Origin: Sphaerosporella brunnea
Lineage: Eukaryota; Ascomycota; Pezizomycetes; Pezizales; Pyronemataceae
DNA: 64,000 nucleotides
Direction: 5' to 3'
Assembly: GCA_008704415.1 (NCBI GenBank)
Contig: VXIS01000018.1
Span: 124,001 to 188,000 of the forward strand
Part shown: piece by piece, positions 41,262 through 52,799 of the stretch
Layout: each line of letters opens with the position of its first letter
How positions within the stretch are numbered: the first letter of the stretch is position 1
The notes under the pieces: generated by a model
Databases searched by the model: none
Seen by the model: only the letters and a program-made list of their open reading frames with translations
Told to the model about the DNA's origin: nothing
Position numbers and translations under genes: made by a program

Positions 41262-44200
41262 GCAGCAAATGTACTATGTATGGAAACATGACAGCTCCGG
41301 CGAATCTTAATTGATGGCTAAGAGCAGCGGGTAATGGAGATATCGTGATCACCTCAAATAACGACGGAGACACAAGGCGGCCGTGGGAATTAGAGTTTGA
41401 GTACATAGGTGTCCTCAACCATACATAGTACATTTGCTACTTAGAAAAGATTGGCCTCTCGTCGTACCGGGATAATACGGTATATAGCTAGAGTCGGGTA
41501 CCGCGAATATCACTCTATGTTTCGCCTTGCAAAAGCGAACACAGCGTCGAGTGGAACTTTCCAGTCAATGCAGCTCTCGCAATTTTCTCGTTTTATCGAG
41601 AGGAAGAAGGGTAACATTGAATATTGGATCCGAGGCCTCTAGAGTTGTAATCATTCGGATGGAGTCTCGGCCATTCTTGAGGATCAGTGCGGTCGATCGA
41701 GCAGCAAATCGCTCTGCCGGTTTTGGAAGTCTCTTCTTTATGCTCGACTGACACCAGGATGCACCGCCAGCGAAGGCGGTACAGGCAACGGCCCGCGCCG
41801 CCGACACCGTCGGCGGCGGGACTCCGCCAGACTCCCCGCTTCGTGTAATTGCAGATGAAAGCGGCCTGTTGGTAATCGGTCGCGGTGGTCAACGTTGCGG
41901 GAACAGCGTTGCTGTCAACCTGTTGTTCTTGTTGTCGGCAGTGGAACTGGCACTAGTCATTTTCTGAGATCACCTTGCCGACCCACGGCTAACCATCGAT
42001 CCTCCGATCCCAGTATAACTACAGGTATGTAGATCAACAGTGCCTCACTCGGTCCACACCCACATTGTGTCAGGACATACAACACATGGCTACAACAGGC
42101 CGGGATGAGCTCCCACGACACTTGAATGCCTACAAATGAGAGTTTCAAGTAGTATCGGGCTACATTCCTAGTTGAAGATGCTGCAGGAGCTGGGACCTCG
42201 CTGATTATGTATAAAACCGGAAGGCTTCACCTGTCGTAAAGATATTTGAGGAGCCGAAGCAATCTGTAAATCGGAATTTTGTCATAGATACTGCCAGCCC
42301 GCCGCCAGGCTGGTTTTGCTGATTTCACTATCTACAGCGGAGAGGGAGGGGGGTTTGCGATCCTCGTGCAAGACCGAGCGAGTTCATACTAGGTATGCAA
42401 ACAAGCCTAGCGCTCGCTCTCATTTACTTCCACTTCCGTCCTGCTTTTCTTTTTACTCCCTGCATGTATCATCTTCCTTTCGGCTTCTCAGTGTCGTTGC
42501 CTGGCTGTTATTTTTTTGGTGGCATGCACGGATCACTGATTATCACTCCGTACCCGGTCTGTGTGGATCTCTAACTGGTACTTTATATTACAACTAGGGG
42601 TTGATTATTATAATTTAACCTCATTAATAACAATATTTTACACAGTATTTCTTATATTTCTGAAAGCAATACTGAGTTAATGTTTAAAACTGCAGTGGAA
42701 AACAAAGCTCGCACCGAGACCGAGTGATGCCCATGATTCGGTGTGTTTTTTTTTTTTTAGGTTTTTTCGACGTCCGGTCGGCATTTTCACCGCGGCAAGA
42801 GCTCTAACAGGACTCATCTCCAACTTCAAGATCCACTAGCGGCTCCTCGATGCCTAGTAACTCCTCATCCCAACTGCCTGGTTCCCTGAAGGACCGCTCC
42901 AACATGCGCCCGTTAAGCGCCCATTGTTATGTATGTAGGATAGCTTACCAGCGCGTCCTACTATGAGACGATTTCGATTTTTGTCGTGGAAGAGGTTTCT
43001 AGTCGAAAAAGACCGTGGGAGACGGAAGTCCAGCCAGCTCTGTGGCAAAAGGGTGCCATTTCCTCACTGAAACTAGCAGTGTATTCACTGGCAGAAACCG
43101 GGGGCTTTATATACGCCATGGTCGGTGTCTACTTTCTCACTTTCAAACGAGCCATACATAATTTTATCCCTTCGACCCGTAGAACTAGCGTATGTGGTCC
43201 ATATGGACCACAAACCCGTTACGGTCTCGCTCAAGCGCAGTAATAAAGAGTGAAACTTTTACCATATCTTAGGTTTCCTAGCCGAAAAGAACGTAATCGA
43301 ACCACCCCTAATCACAACCCATCTCTCGTACTTCGCAAAGAAACTTCACTACCCCTTTTCTTTTCCTTAGTTCTCCACAGTCTTTCCTGTTACCAGTTGC
43401 GATTTCCTTTCCATGAGAGGGCCGCAAGCCCCACCCCACTCGTAGGCCTAGGTCTAGGGGTAGCATAATCTCTCTCTCTCTCCTCTATATGTCATTGCAG
43501 CACGCGGCCGATTACACACACCATGAAGAAGCAAAAAGGGGAAGATTTCAGGATCCGGATTGCGAGCTTGCAGAGCGTAGTTGTGTAGGCTAGGAAAGCC
43601 TCAGAGAGCCACTATATTTTGAGATTCGTGTGGGGGGTCTGCCAGTGAGTTGTTTGGTTTTTACTTACTTGCTATGAGGAGGAGGACTTTATTATAGCTG
43701 TTCTGACTTGGAGTCACCAGACATGGCTCGCCGCGCACTTCTGGCCGAAGCGGTTTTGTTGCCAATGTTGCTCTGTCACGGCCGCCTAGGCTCCATGCCA
43801 TATTAGGCTTCTATCCATGGTTATTCTTTGGAAAAAAACAAACATAGGACGTTCGTATACTCCCGCCGTTTTCGAACACTTCACCTACGAAGAATAGCAG
43901 TAATAATCGAACGCTAAAGGGGGTTGGTTGCCCAAGACAACTTGCCGGAAGAACGATGTCCTGGCCGGACGCTCTGAATCCTCACCGCTGAGACTCTGAG
44001 TGAGCTCGAGATGTACTTCGCCAACCACGATATTGGGCAAGGCGCTTCAAATCAGCCATGGGCACCAGTCTCCGACGACCGACAACCAGTCGACCTGACA
44101 AAGCTTAAAAAAAAAAAAAACCACACGCAAGCCATTGCGCATTGACAAAAACGGTGCTTGCAACGTCATATTTTTGATGCAAGTCCAACGCATGGTCTGT

Positions 44201-45663
44201 GCCATCACGAGTTGCCGACCAACGTCACCTGATGCCGCGCCCATCCCTGCTTCAAATTCTGAGTGGCGTCGAGAATACTACATATTCGCCCCAGGCTATC
44301 GAACCGGAGAGCAGCACTGGCCTCAAGAGAACGAGGGCTCTTCCCAAACTCAAGCGGAAGGCCCAAATCTAGCCTCGAAGCTGAGGTCAAGAAGCTCGAG
44401 AACCTCACAACAGCAGACGACGCACCATTCACAACCTATCGGAAAGAGTGGAGGCGAGAACGGGAAGCCTGGCCAGACAGAGGCAAAAACTATTCGAGCT
44501 CATTTAAAGCCTGCCCTGGAGACCAACGACCGCCAGCTAGTATCCAAAGGCTTTTCAGTTGCGGGCCGAGAACGGGGTAGCTGTGTTCTGAAAGGCTGCC
44601 GGCCTCTGCTCTTGCTCTGCTTCATGGGTCGGGAGGCAGAGGTAATAGTGTTGTGTTGGAAGTAATATGTGCGGCGTAATCTCGATATACTGGTAGAAGC
44701 TCTAGGCGCTGGGAAATGGATCCTTATATATACCTAGGTATATACAACCGGAGCCCTGTCACTACACAAGAATTTGAGTCCACCAAGTTCTGTGTTCTGC
44801 TTAAGCAGTATCCTCAAGTTCCAACCTTATCTCGAGGACATCCCCCCCCCCAACAGGATGAACCGCGACGATACGGTTAACCACCATCGCGACATCGACT
44901 CGCAGCCGTTACCTCCTGCGAAACGTGAGTCAGAACCTTCCTCCATCACCGCAAGCCATGACAGGCAGCCAGGACGCCAGCCAGTCCCTGTGCGGATGCC
45001 ATCCGCGAGAACAATGCCGTCAAGTTGAGCGGTGACCAGGGGATACACGTGAGTGGAAGAGAAGGAGCAGGTCAGTGGTGCCGCGGTCGACAAGAATGCA
45101 TGGTACCTATTCGATCCGTCAGTGTTAGGCCGCATTCCGATTGCCTCCGACCGGTAGGAACTCTTCTTTCTTCCTGGGCTATCGACTTAGGGCCCGTTTG
45201 GAATCTTTGGATAGCTTTTTTTTTTTTGTTTGTGGCCATGGAATATGTGACACAGAATCATCGCTGCCCCTACTGTGGGTCTGCTCCTCCAAAGCAAAAG
45301 AATCAAGGAAATTCGCACCGCCCCCAAGGAGACTCGTAAAGAGACAAAGGAGAGAGAGAGAGAGAAACAGGTTGATCAAAAACATTTTTCAGGCCTTGTT
45401 AGGCCATTTTCCCACATCAGTGCTGCCCAGGAAAAACCAACCGTACAGCGTTCGTCAGACAACAGGCGTGTTCATACGTCATCTTTGGATAGCTCAGTCT
45501 ATGGCCAAGCCAAGCCTGGGAAAACGAGGCTGAGCTCTAAGTGCTTAAGTACCTACTACCGCCCAGACATATCTCGATGCACGGCCACTTGCGGCTGTTG
45601 TGGGCATTCACGCCCTGATGGCGCGGCGTTATGGTCAATTTTTCCTCCGCTTGTTCTCTAGTA
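41262..45663. other. Gene-free region, about 4.4 kb
   Basis: No gene supported on either strand. It holds T/A homopolymers (42749-42760, 44107-44120), a (CT)n tract at 43469-43484 and a T-run at 45216-45226. Frames at 41565-41892 (minus) and 44135-44665 (plus) show no family. Around 44860-45160 two short coding-like phrases (DAIRENNAVKLSGDQG and AWYLFDPSVLGRIPIASDR) occur in different frames and may be remnants of a lost gene. Confidence 0.45.
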
Positions 45664-46824
45664 CAGTCGGGGAACTTGAGTGACGAGCTGGGCCCGGACC
45701 GGCCCAGTTACCGACACCTTACAACGAGAGAAAAAAAAAACACCCAGCGACGTGATGGAGGGTTTATTTACAAGCGCTCAATACTTTGTAGGCCCTCCCT
45801 TCGTTTCCAATACGGCTTTTACCCGGTTAGCCATACTATCTATGATACCGTCCACCTTGTCCCAATCAAGCCCCTCCCACGACCACTGTGCCAGCTCTAC
45901 GAACTCCTCCTCAGTGTGGGCGCGAGTAGAGGGGTTGGCTATCTTCAAATCAATCTTGGCGTCAAGGAGCGGCCAGACATTCTCGATAGGGTTGAGGTCA
46001 GGGGAGCTTGGAGGCCACTCAACCGTATGCCTCACGAACCTGCTGGGTCTGTGTATCCTGGCACCATCCTCAATAGTTGGATGGTCCTCAGGACCACCAG
46101 GAAGACAGTAGATGAATGGCACCAGTTATGGTTCGACGAATTCCTCAATGTATTACGTCGAATCCACCCCCAAACCGTCCCGCTTGTTTTTCCGCTCCTT
46201 CGGAGTTCTTTTGCGGAAAATAACTAAAGGAGTGTGGGCTCCAAAGGTGATGGCGGCAGCGGCGAGTACAGAAAAGCGTCCAGAGGTGAAGGTTGGCTGG
46301 AGATAGCGAGGCTGGAACGCCCTTGCGATACCAGGTGGACGTCGGACGAATCGTGTACGGTGAACACGACCCGAACTCACAAGCTTCTCGTCGCAGTACA
46401 CCACTTTCCTCCACTATTGGACATCCCGCCTCTTACGCTTGAGGCACCAGTGGTGCCGCTTCCCCATCGTCGTCGCATCCAGCCAGGTCTTTCTCCTGGC
46501 ACGGCGGCAGTACCAGCGCTCGTTGCGTAGGTACCATCCCAGCACGCGGGGTAAAACTGGGGATTGGACCTGCGCTGCAACGTCGGCCAAAGTCGGAGAC
46601 GGATACATCCTTTTTGGCGGTCCAGTTCGCAGGTCTTGTTTGATCTTGCGCTTGAGGTTCCACTGCTGGTAGATCGATCCTCTGCGCCTGTGATCGGGAC
46701 ACCCCAGTTTCCTTCGTTTTATCGATAGGCATGGTTGTTGTTGTTGTTGAGAAACGAGAGAGAATGCTGTCGCCCATCTACTTGTGATGCCCGGCCATCT
46801 CTCATCACCCCAGTTCCCCGACTG
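45664..46824 (-). mobile_element. Inactive Tc1/mariner DNA transposon
   Basis: The ends CAGTCGGGGAACT are inverted copies with similarity over about 26 bp, each flanked by TA (45662-45663 and 46825-46826). On the minus strand the transposase reads through several frames: a helix-turn-helix region (SPTLADVAAQVQSPVLPRVL), VVYCDEKLVSSG with the first acidic residue, IEDGARIHRP with the second, and WPPSSPDLNPIENVW with the third. Frame changes near 46600 and 46410 and a stop near 46150 break it. The distance from the second to the third catalytic residue is 27, shorter than the 34 of typical Tc1 elements, suggesting a deletion. Confidence 0.9.
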
Positions 46825-46826
46825 TA

Positions 46827-48182
46827 GGTGTAATCGAGTGCTCTACCATTTTGGTTGTTGTCTCAGCTCTAATTTAATCTAATTTGAGTCCACAGTTGCG
46901 CCATTACGTTTCTCGTCGCAACGAAAGTGGTTCGGGTTTGGTCGGTGTTACTCGATTTTTTATTTTTTTTATTGTTTTTGCCTGCGTGTTGGGTGTGAGT
47001 GCTAACCGTCACAGGAAAGTTGGTGATTGAGGCGATAGAGTTGCTGAGCCCTGCGTTGGTGCGGAAAGTGCTTCCGCCTCTGGATGGGGCGCTTAGGTTT
47101 TCTGCAGGGGTTGGCGTCTCCTGAATATCTGCCAAACATGTGCAAACGTGCCCCGACTCCGATATTCTCCTCCCTCTCGGCATACTCAGAGTCAGATTTC
47201 TCCCGTGTCTCGAGCGACGGTGCTATACCTAGTTGTTTTGCTCGGGCTGCCGCAAGAGGTTCCAATTGTCGCGTTGTTTTCTAGGGTAGCCGCCGGCCGT
47301 GACGCAAACAAATTGGATACCCGAAAGCCTGCACTACATGCCTCTTGGAGGCAGCTGGCCGAATTCATAGCCGGTTGGTTAAGACTGTCCGGCGGGTAGA
47401 AGGTGACCTCGAGTGACAGTGAGACGTGGTGTGGAACCGCAACAATCGGCACGGCCCATGGCGTTGATGGCCGTCGTTGCGGTGGTTCTGCACGGAGACG
47501 ATCAGCCAGAACGCATGCGGACACGAGAAGAACCAACGGCCCGGGAGCGCGGGCAGTTTGATTCCAGCCCGGCCCAGCGTGATGGAACACCAGCCATGTC
47601 GCAGCTTCGAGAACTGCCTGCAACCAGTCTCCTCGCCCAATGACGTAGCGCCCCGCCCAGCACCAACCAAGCAATTGGACACAGCCAGCCTTCCGATCTG
47701 ACTCGTCAACTCGACCGCTCTGCCAATCGCGTAGTCTCATCCACTCGCACTCTCTCTCCTTCTTTCTCTCTCTGCCTCTCTGCCGCTCCCTCTCTCTCTC
47801 TTTCTCTCGCAGCCAGTCCGATCAAGCCGAGCATTAGCCATTCTGCGTGTGGTGCTGCGTCCGAGCTCTATCCTAGCTGCCAGCCCCAATTCAAGGTCCG
47901 TGGCCGAGGCAGCCGGGGAAAGGAGAGACACAACAAGACGCAAGACAAGACAGCAGCAAAGGGTCGAAACCCAAGCGAGCGGGATACAAGGGCCCGTCGA
48001 TCGATATCAAGGAACGGAGCCAGAGCAGGTGTGTTCCACTAAATCCACCCGCCAGCCAGCCTCATTGACCTATCCTCGCCGAAGTCATCCACAGACAGCC
48101 AGACAGACAGACAGTTACCCATCGTCAACCGCCTCCTTCCTGAACGCGTGGCAACGCAAGACGGGTCAGGCAAGCTGTACCC
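46827..48182. other. Intergenic, Tc1 element to Ser/Pro-rich gene
   Basis: A long (CT)n-rich tract at about 47746-47810 and a (GACA)n tract at 48099-48114 lie upstream of the gene and could be part of its promoter or 5' leader. Minus-strand frames at 46869-47265 are coding-like in composition but without a family. Confidence 0.45.
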
Positions 48183-49983
48183 ATGTTTTCCCACCGTTCA
48201 CGCCGCGCGCCCTCTGTACGAAACACACCCCTCCCCTCTCCCTTTCCCTCCAGGTCCTGCTAACACCTTGCAGCCCGCGCCTCCGCCCTCGATAGATGCA
48301 CTAACCGCGGCCGCAACCGTCTACCACCCGGGAGCCTCCGCCAACAGCATGGCGGCAGCTGCTGCTGGCGCAGCTCTCCGCAGAAACGGTACCGCAGATC
48401 CACAGCCAGGCAACGTCCCCACGAAGCGTATGCTACAGCGACGCGAATCCTACAGCTCGAACCCTTCTATAGGTCGGCGCGCAAGTGTGGGCAGCCTTAC
48501 GGAGCGTACCTTTCGACGATCAGCGAGCGCGGCGATGAGGAGGTGGAGCTCTCACTCCGATTTCGCGGCGGGCTCTGTACTCTCATTTGGCAGCGAGCTG
48601 GAGAGTATCGGTGAGGTATCGCCTCCTCCTAAGCGACAGGCGGGGATGAGGGCGGCCGCCGTTGAGGCGGAAAGGGAGGACAACCGTACGGCCCGCACCC
48701 TGTCACCGCCACCCCCGAGAACCCCTACAAAAACAGCATCGTTGAGGACGACGTCACCTCAGCACTCTCACGCACATTTCACTACCTCCACGACCACAAC
48801 GGCGATAAAACACTCGCCCCCAGTGCGCTCTGTGTCTCCTGCCAAAAGCGCGTTGAAAAATCCTACCACCACCTCCCCCTCCCACCCGCGCGTCTCCTTT
48901 TCAGATGAAGACAGTATCTACAGGATGGCACGGAATCCCTCGTCATCAGGGGAAGTAGTGTTCTTGCCAGACGTGGTCCTAATCGAGCCCACCCCACGTG
49001 AAGAGCTTCCAGACCCCGTAGAATCCATCCCAAGGAAGCGCAGCACCCTCGCACCTTCCCCGATACCAGACACCTACAGCTTCCCTCGCTCCCGCGACCA
49101 CGACTGCGACTCCGACTCCGATGACGGTGACAGTATCTACACCGACGCGTTGGAACGCATTCCTCCTTCACCCTCCCCATTCTCGCCAGCAAGTCCAGAC
49201 GAATTCTTTACGCCCCTTGCGCCGCCTCCACTACCCGCATCCTATTCTCAACCTACGCCTACTCCCTCTCGTCGACGCTCCCTGACTCCTCCCCCGCGCC
49301 GCCGCCGCCAAACTATGCCTGCCGCACCCCCTTCGCCAGAGCCCTCCCTGCTATCCGACGAGGAAGACGACGATGTCTCCAGCTTTGCACGTTCTTACCG
49401 CCCGCGGTCTCACACCACCAGCCTCAGACGTAGCATGCGTGACCAGCCGCAGCCGTCGCGCGCCGGGTATAGGGCAAGCATGCCCGTAAATGCAGGGCAC
49501 CGTCGACGGTTCTCAACCTCATCAACCGACAGCGACGAAGGGGCGCGGCGGCGGCTAGGGCTCGGGGTCGGGGTGCGCAAGTTCACAAATGGAGGCTATG
49601 GCTCGTCGCCTGGGGAGGGGTGGAGAAGCCGCTTTGACAGCAGCGATAGCGAGGACGATAGTGTAGGAACTGGGGGCAGTCGAGGGAAGCTGAGGAAGAA
49701 GTCGGGTGGGAAGGGAGTCGGGAAGGGAATCCTTAGCTGGATGAAGAGAGGGAATTCTCTCAACAAGATTCCGCAACATCAATTGCCTCTGCCTCCTCCC
49801 GTGCCGCCCGTAACGAATGGCTTGGGATTGGTCCAAAGACCTGTTACCGCACCTGCTTCACCGCCGCCTCTTCCGATGCCGCAACGGAAGCTCGCTAATA
49901 ATCTTGAACCGCCGTCGACGCCTATGACGGAGGGCGGCAGGAAGAAAAAGAAGGTGTGGAAGAGGGTTTTTGGAAGGGCGTAG
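48183..49983 (+). CDS. Ser/Pro-rich disordered protein with basic C-terminus, unrecognised
   Basis: Exon 1 48183-48215 (MFSHRSRRAPS), a 58-bp intron with a textbook TGCTAAC branch site and TTGCAG acceptor, exon 2 48274-49983; 580 aa. Without the intron the frame has no ATG before 48349, which is why this start was chosen. Features in order: Ala-rich segment with TKRMLQRRESYSS, repeated RxxS patches suggesting phosphorylation, SPAKSALKNP followed by RVSFSDED, acidic DSDSDDGDS, poly-Pro stretches, a Gly-rich RGKLRKKSGGKGVGKG segment and the basic end KKKKVWKRVFGRA. The SALK..RVSF phrase and basic tail recur in conserved but unstudied fungal cortical proteins. No enzyme domain. Confidence 0.7.
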
Positions 49984-50252
49984 ATAGCGTCTCTCCGGCG
50001 GGGTGCATGATTTTTTGACATTTTTTTTTTCTTTTTTTTTTTTCTATTCGGATTTTGGTGTTGCATATAATAGGGATATTTAGTGTAGCGGCTGCCATTT
50101 TTTTTTTATTTTTTTTTGTTACCACGCGGAGTTTTTTTCATCTTATGTGGGGGAGTTGTTTGTTCTGCAGCTACTTAGTAGCCAGCTTTTTGAGGTGAGC
50201 GGAGGGAAATGAAAGCTACCTAATTGCGATGATGTCTGGCGTTGACACAATA
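49984..50252. other. Poly-T rich 3' flank
   Basis: Several runs of T (50021-50044, 50097-50117) follow the stop codon. No gene. Confidence 0.6.
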
Positions 50253-50631
50253 CTCGCGCGGCTGAGCGCCAAGCTCACAAAATTCTGATTGGCTGCAGCA
50301 ATGCAAGAAGCAGCGAACAAGAATAAATTCAATATTAAGCCATTAGAATTCTCCTTGGCCTCGCCTATAACTGCGTAACCACAGGCTGACTGTTTTCGCT
50401 CAAGGTTGGTGGTGGTGTTATCAGAGGATGAAGAAACGCCGCCAAACAGCGCAGGCCCGCCGGGCTACATGGCCGCACAATGATATTCACACCCTTCTGC
50501 CGCACTCCCACCGGACTCTGTTTCTAGTTACAGACAGTGTAAAAAAGGATTCTCCATCACGGAATCATGATTTTTATTTCGCTTCGTTTGCTGCAGCCAA
50601 TCAGAATGTTGTGAGCGCTCGGCCGCGCGAG
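50253..50631. mobile_element. MITE with about 54-bp inverted ends and TA duplication
   Basis: CTCGCGCGGCTGAGCGC at the left is inverted at the right end as CTCGCGCGGCCGAGCGC, and the pairing continues through CTCACAA..ATTCTGATTGGCTGCAGCA. TA flanks both sides (50251-50252, 50632-50633). It is 379 bp and non-coding. It is most likely a non-autonomous Tc1/mariner-type element of a family different from 25464-25812. Confidence 0.85.
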
Positions 50632-50739
50632 TATAGATATATCGTGACCGGCACGGCCGGCCGGGCCCCCGCTGGGTATGATGCCACAACGGTTGTGCTC
50701 GTACTCTGTGTAGACCGAGATAAAAAAGCTGGCTTTTGT

Positions 50740-50958
50740 TACTTACTGGTCGTCATTGTGCAGGCAGACGAAAAACTCCTGCTTTTTCTTGCTTTGCTTT
50801 GCTTGTTTGAGCTCCATCATCCCAGGGTTCAGGGTTGTGTCACCATATTTTTTGGAGGCCTTCCCGTCGGGGTCGGCCCAGCTGGATTTCATGAGGTGGT
50901 CTGTTTTGCGCAGGCGCTTCGGCAAGATCAGGTTTGCGCGGTCGTCTCATCTGAGATC
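50740..50958 (-). pseudogene. Orphan coding-like exon
   Basis: About 65 codons in one frame have strongly protein-like composition (LPKRLRKTDHLMKSSWADPD, then SKKYGDTTLNPGMMELKQ) and end at a GTAAGTA donor-like site. No neighbouring exon, start or family is found, and the MITE at 50253-50631 sits where the next exon would be. It could be a remnant of a disrupted gene. Not recognised. Confidence 0.3.
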
Positions 50959-51209
50959 GGTCGTGACTGGTCAATTCCGAATTTTTTGTTGTTGTTGTTG
51001 GCATGCATGACGCAAGCTTCAGCTTTGCTTTTTTGGGGAGCTGGGTTATATAGATCAGCTTCGAATTTCCCTTCCCTGGCTTCTGCGATTTATTGAGCGT
51101 ACGGCCGCCCGGTGTAGAATCTACGAACTTGCAGAACTTTTAAAGCGCAAACTCAACTTCGTTTGTTACGTACTCTTCCGACCGCACGGAACGCACGCAC
51201 GCAGCAACG
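50959..51209. other. Upstream region of the MARVEL gene
   Basis: A short TTGTTG repeat and a TATATAG sequence at about 51047 occur. No gene. Confidence 0.45.
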
Positions 51210-51971
51210 ATGTCCTCCCGCGCATCAGCCGCCGCCGGCGCAACCAAAGCCCACAACCTCCTGCGAGCGCTGCAACTGCTGACGTTGATACCGGCGTGGG
51301 CGATCCTGGCGGCGGTGGTGGCGTGGTACAACGGCAACGGCGTGCACATACCCGGCGGCATCCTGTGCCTCTTCATCGCGACGCTGCTCAGCTTCGCGTG
51401 GGCGTTCTGCATACTGGTCGCGGTGCTGCGGGCAGACAACACGGCGCTGTGGATCGCGTTTTGGGACGTGGTGGCGCTGGGCGCGTTGATCGCCGGCGTC
51501 GCGACCACGGCAGACATCGCTAATTACCAGTGCAACGCCGTCGCGGTCAACACCACGCCCACGGTGTACATCACGTCGAGCGGCGAGCGCATCGTGCTCA
51601 CTGGGCCGAATGCGCTGAATGGCACTGCCCCTGCTGCTGTTGTCGTCCCCCAGGATCAACGCAGCTTGTGGGTAAACCCGAATAATTGCAATTTGATCAA
51701 GGCGGCGTGGGGCCTGGCGATCGCGGATGTTGTCATGTTTTTCTTGACGGCTATGCTGGCTGTCGTCATCTACAAACAGAATGAGGACCTCAGGAGAAGA
51801 GATGTTGTCGTCGTCGAGGATGATGTCGCCGGTGTCGAAAAGGTTTATTTGGCGAGACCGAAGAGGGCACATAGAGGCAGTCGCAGGTCTTCGACTACGA
51901 GGACTAGTAGGAGCTCTAGGTCTAGGGCGAGGAGTGGTTCGAGGGGCTATGGGTATGATGATCGGTTATGA
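51210..51971 (+). CDS. MARVEL-domain membrane protein
   Basis: Single exon, 253 aa. Four hydrophobic segments at about 18-42, 50-73, 79-102 and 166-190 form the MARVEL topology with both ends in the cytosol. The loop between segments 3 and 4 has a Cys pair (NYQCNAV and NPNNCNLIKAAWG) that could form a disulfide, as common in fungal members. The C-terminal 50 residues are Arg/Ser-rich (RGSRRSSTTRTSRSSRSRAR), likely cytosolic and phosphorylated. Such proteins sit in plasma-membrane or vesicle domains; a specific role is unknown. Confidence 0.8.
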   Translation: MSSRASAAAGATKAHNLLRALQLLTLIPAWAILAAVVAWYNGNGVHIPGGILCLFIATLLSFAWAFCILVAVLRADNTALWIAFWDVVALGALIAGVATTADIANYQCNAVAVNTTPTVYITSSGERIVLTGPNALNGTAPAAVVVPQDQRSLWVNPNNCNLIKAAWGLAIADVVMFFLTAMLAVVIYKQNEDLRRRDVVVVEDDVAGVEKVYLARPKRAHRGSRRSSTTRTSRSSRSRARSGSRGYGYDDRL

Positions 51972-52478
51972 TTGGGATGATTTGGACGGGAATGCCTAGG
52001 ATTGAAGATGTCGATGGTGATGATGATGATGATGATGATGATGTTAATGATAGATGTCTTTTCTTGGAACGCTGACCGTTTATGGATTTGCTGTGGATTT
52101 TTACCTAAAGATGTACTGTAGCGAACGTTGAGGATGCTATGTACATCACCGGCCACAGTACGTCAAACCCCAGCCAGTTGGTCACCGTCACTTCTGCTTT
52201 GTTCCTACAAAAAAAAACAGGTGTGAAAACACGTCCAGTTCGTGAGCGCAGCGAAGAGGTCGAAGACACAGTGCTTTGGGAGAATTTTACCACACAGTTA
52301 TAAAACCAATATACCTCGCCGAAAAATAGCCTTCCCCACATGTCGTGGCAGCACTGAACTCTGGATTCCTATTGAATAGATGAGAGTCCGGTGCCTCCCC
52401 GCCTCAAATTGGGCAATGCAAGGACTGGTGTTGCTACGGCCTGAGTCCTCATCTTCTAGCTCAGGCTGTTTCTGGTCG
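51972..52478. other. Intergenic with (GAT)n microsatellite
   Basis: A (GAT)n run of about nine units at 52016-52043 lies just after the MARVEL gene. No gene. Confidence 0.6.
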
Positions 52479-52492
52479 TGGATCTAGAGTTG
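52479..52492. repeat. Target-site duplication of LINE tail, left copy
   Basis: TGGATCTAGAGTTG, identical to 52786-52799. Confidence 0.9.
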
Positions 52493-52785
52493 CTTTTGTT
52501 TTTTTGTTTTAATCATGATGTATTCGGCCGCTTGCGGCCATGACATATGGCTATATACGAGAAAGTCTACCCTTGGACCTCAGGTGTCCACAGACGGGCG
52601 TGACTTGTGATGATGATGAGACTCGCACCAAGGAAATTCGTGACACGCACTAAGGAAAGGACAAGCAACGAACAGAGAGAAGAGAAAAGAGAAGGAGAAG
52701 AAGAAGAAATACAGGCCCAGGATCATCGTTGTGGTCTCTCCGGCCACTTGCCAGTCTGAGTGCTACCTAGGAAAGCAAGAACAGC
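52493..52785 (-). mobile_element. Severely 5'-truncated LINE (3' tail only)
   Basis: 293 bp whose minus-strand 3' end shares the tail of the LINE at 35807-36588: GTCATGGCCGCAAGCGGCCG, then AATA..ATCATGATTAAAAC and an A-rich end, with further similarity upstream (ACGCCCGTCTGT). A perfect 14-bp duplication TGGATCTAGAGTTG flanks it. No coding frame remains. Confidence 0.9.
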
Positions 52786-52799
52786 TGGATCTAGAGTTG
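52786..52799. repeat. Target-site duplication of LINE tail, right copy
   Basis: Second copy of TGGATCTAGAGTTG. Confidence 0.9.

Noticed and set aside
50428..51096. 222-codon plus-strand frame
   Set aside because: It starts inside a MITE and crosses the antisense of a better coding-like segment; hydrophobic stretches come from T-rich sequence.
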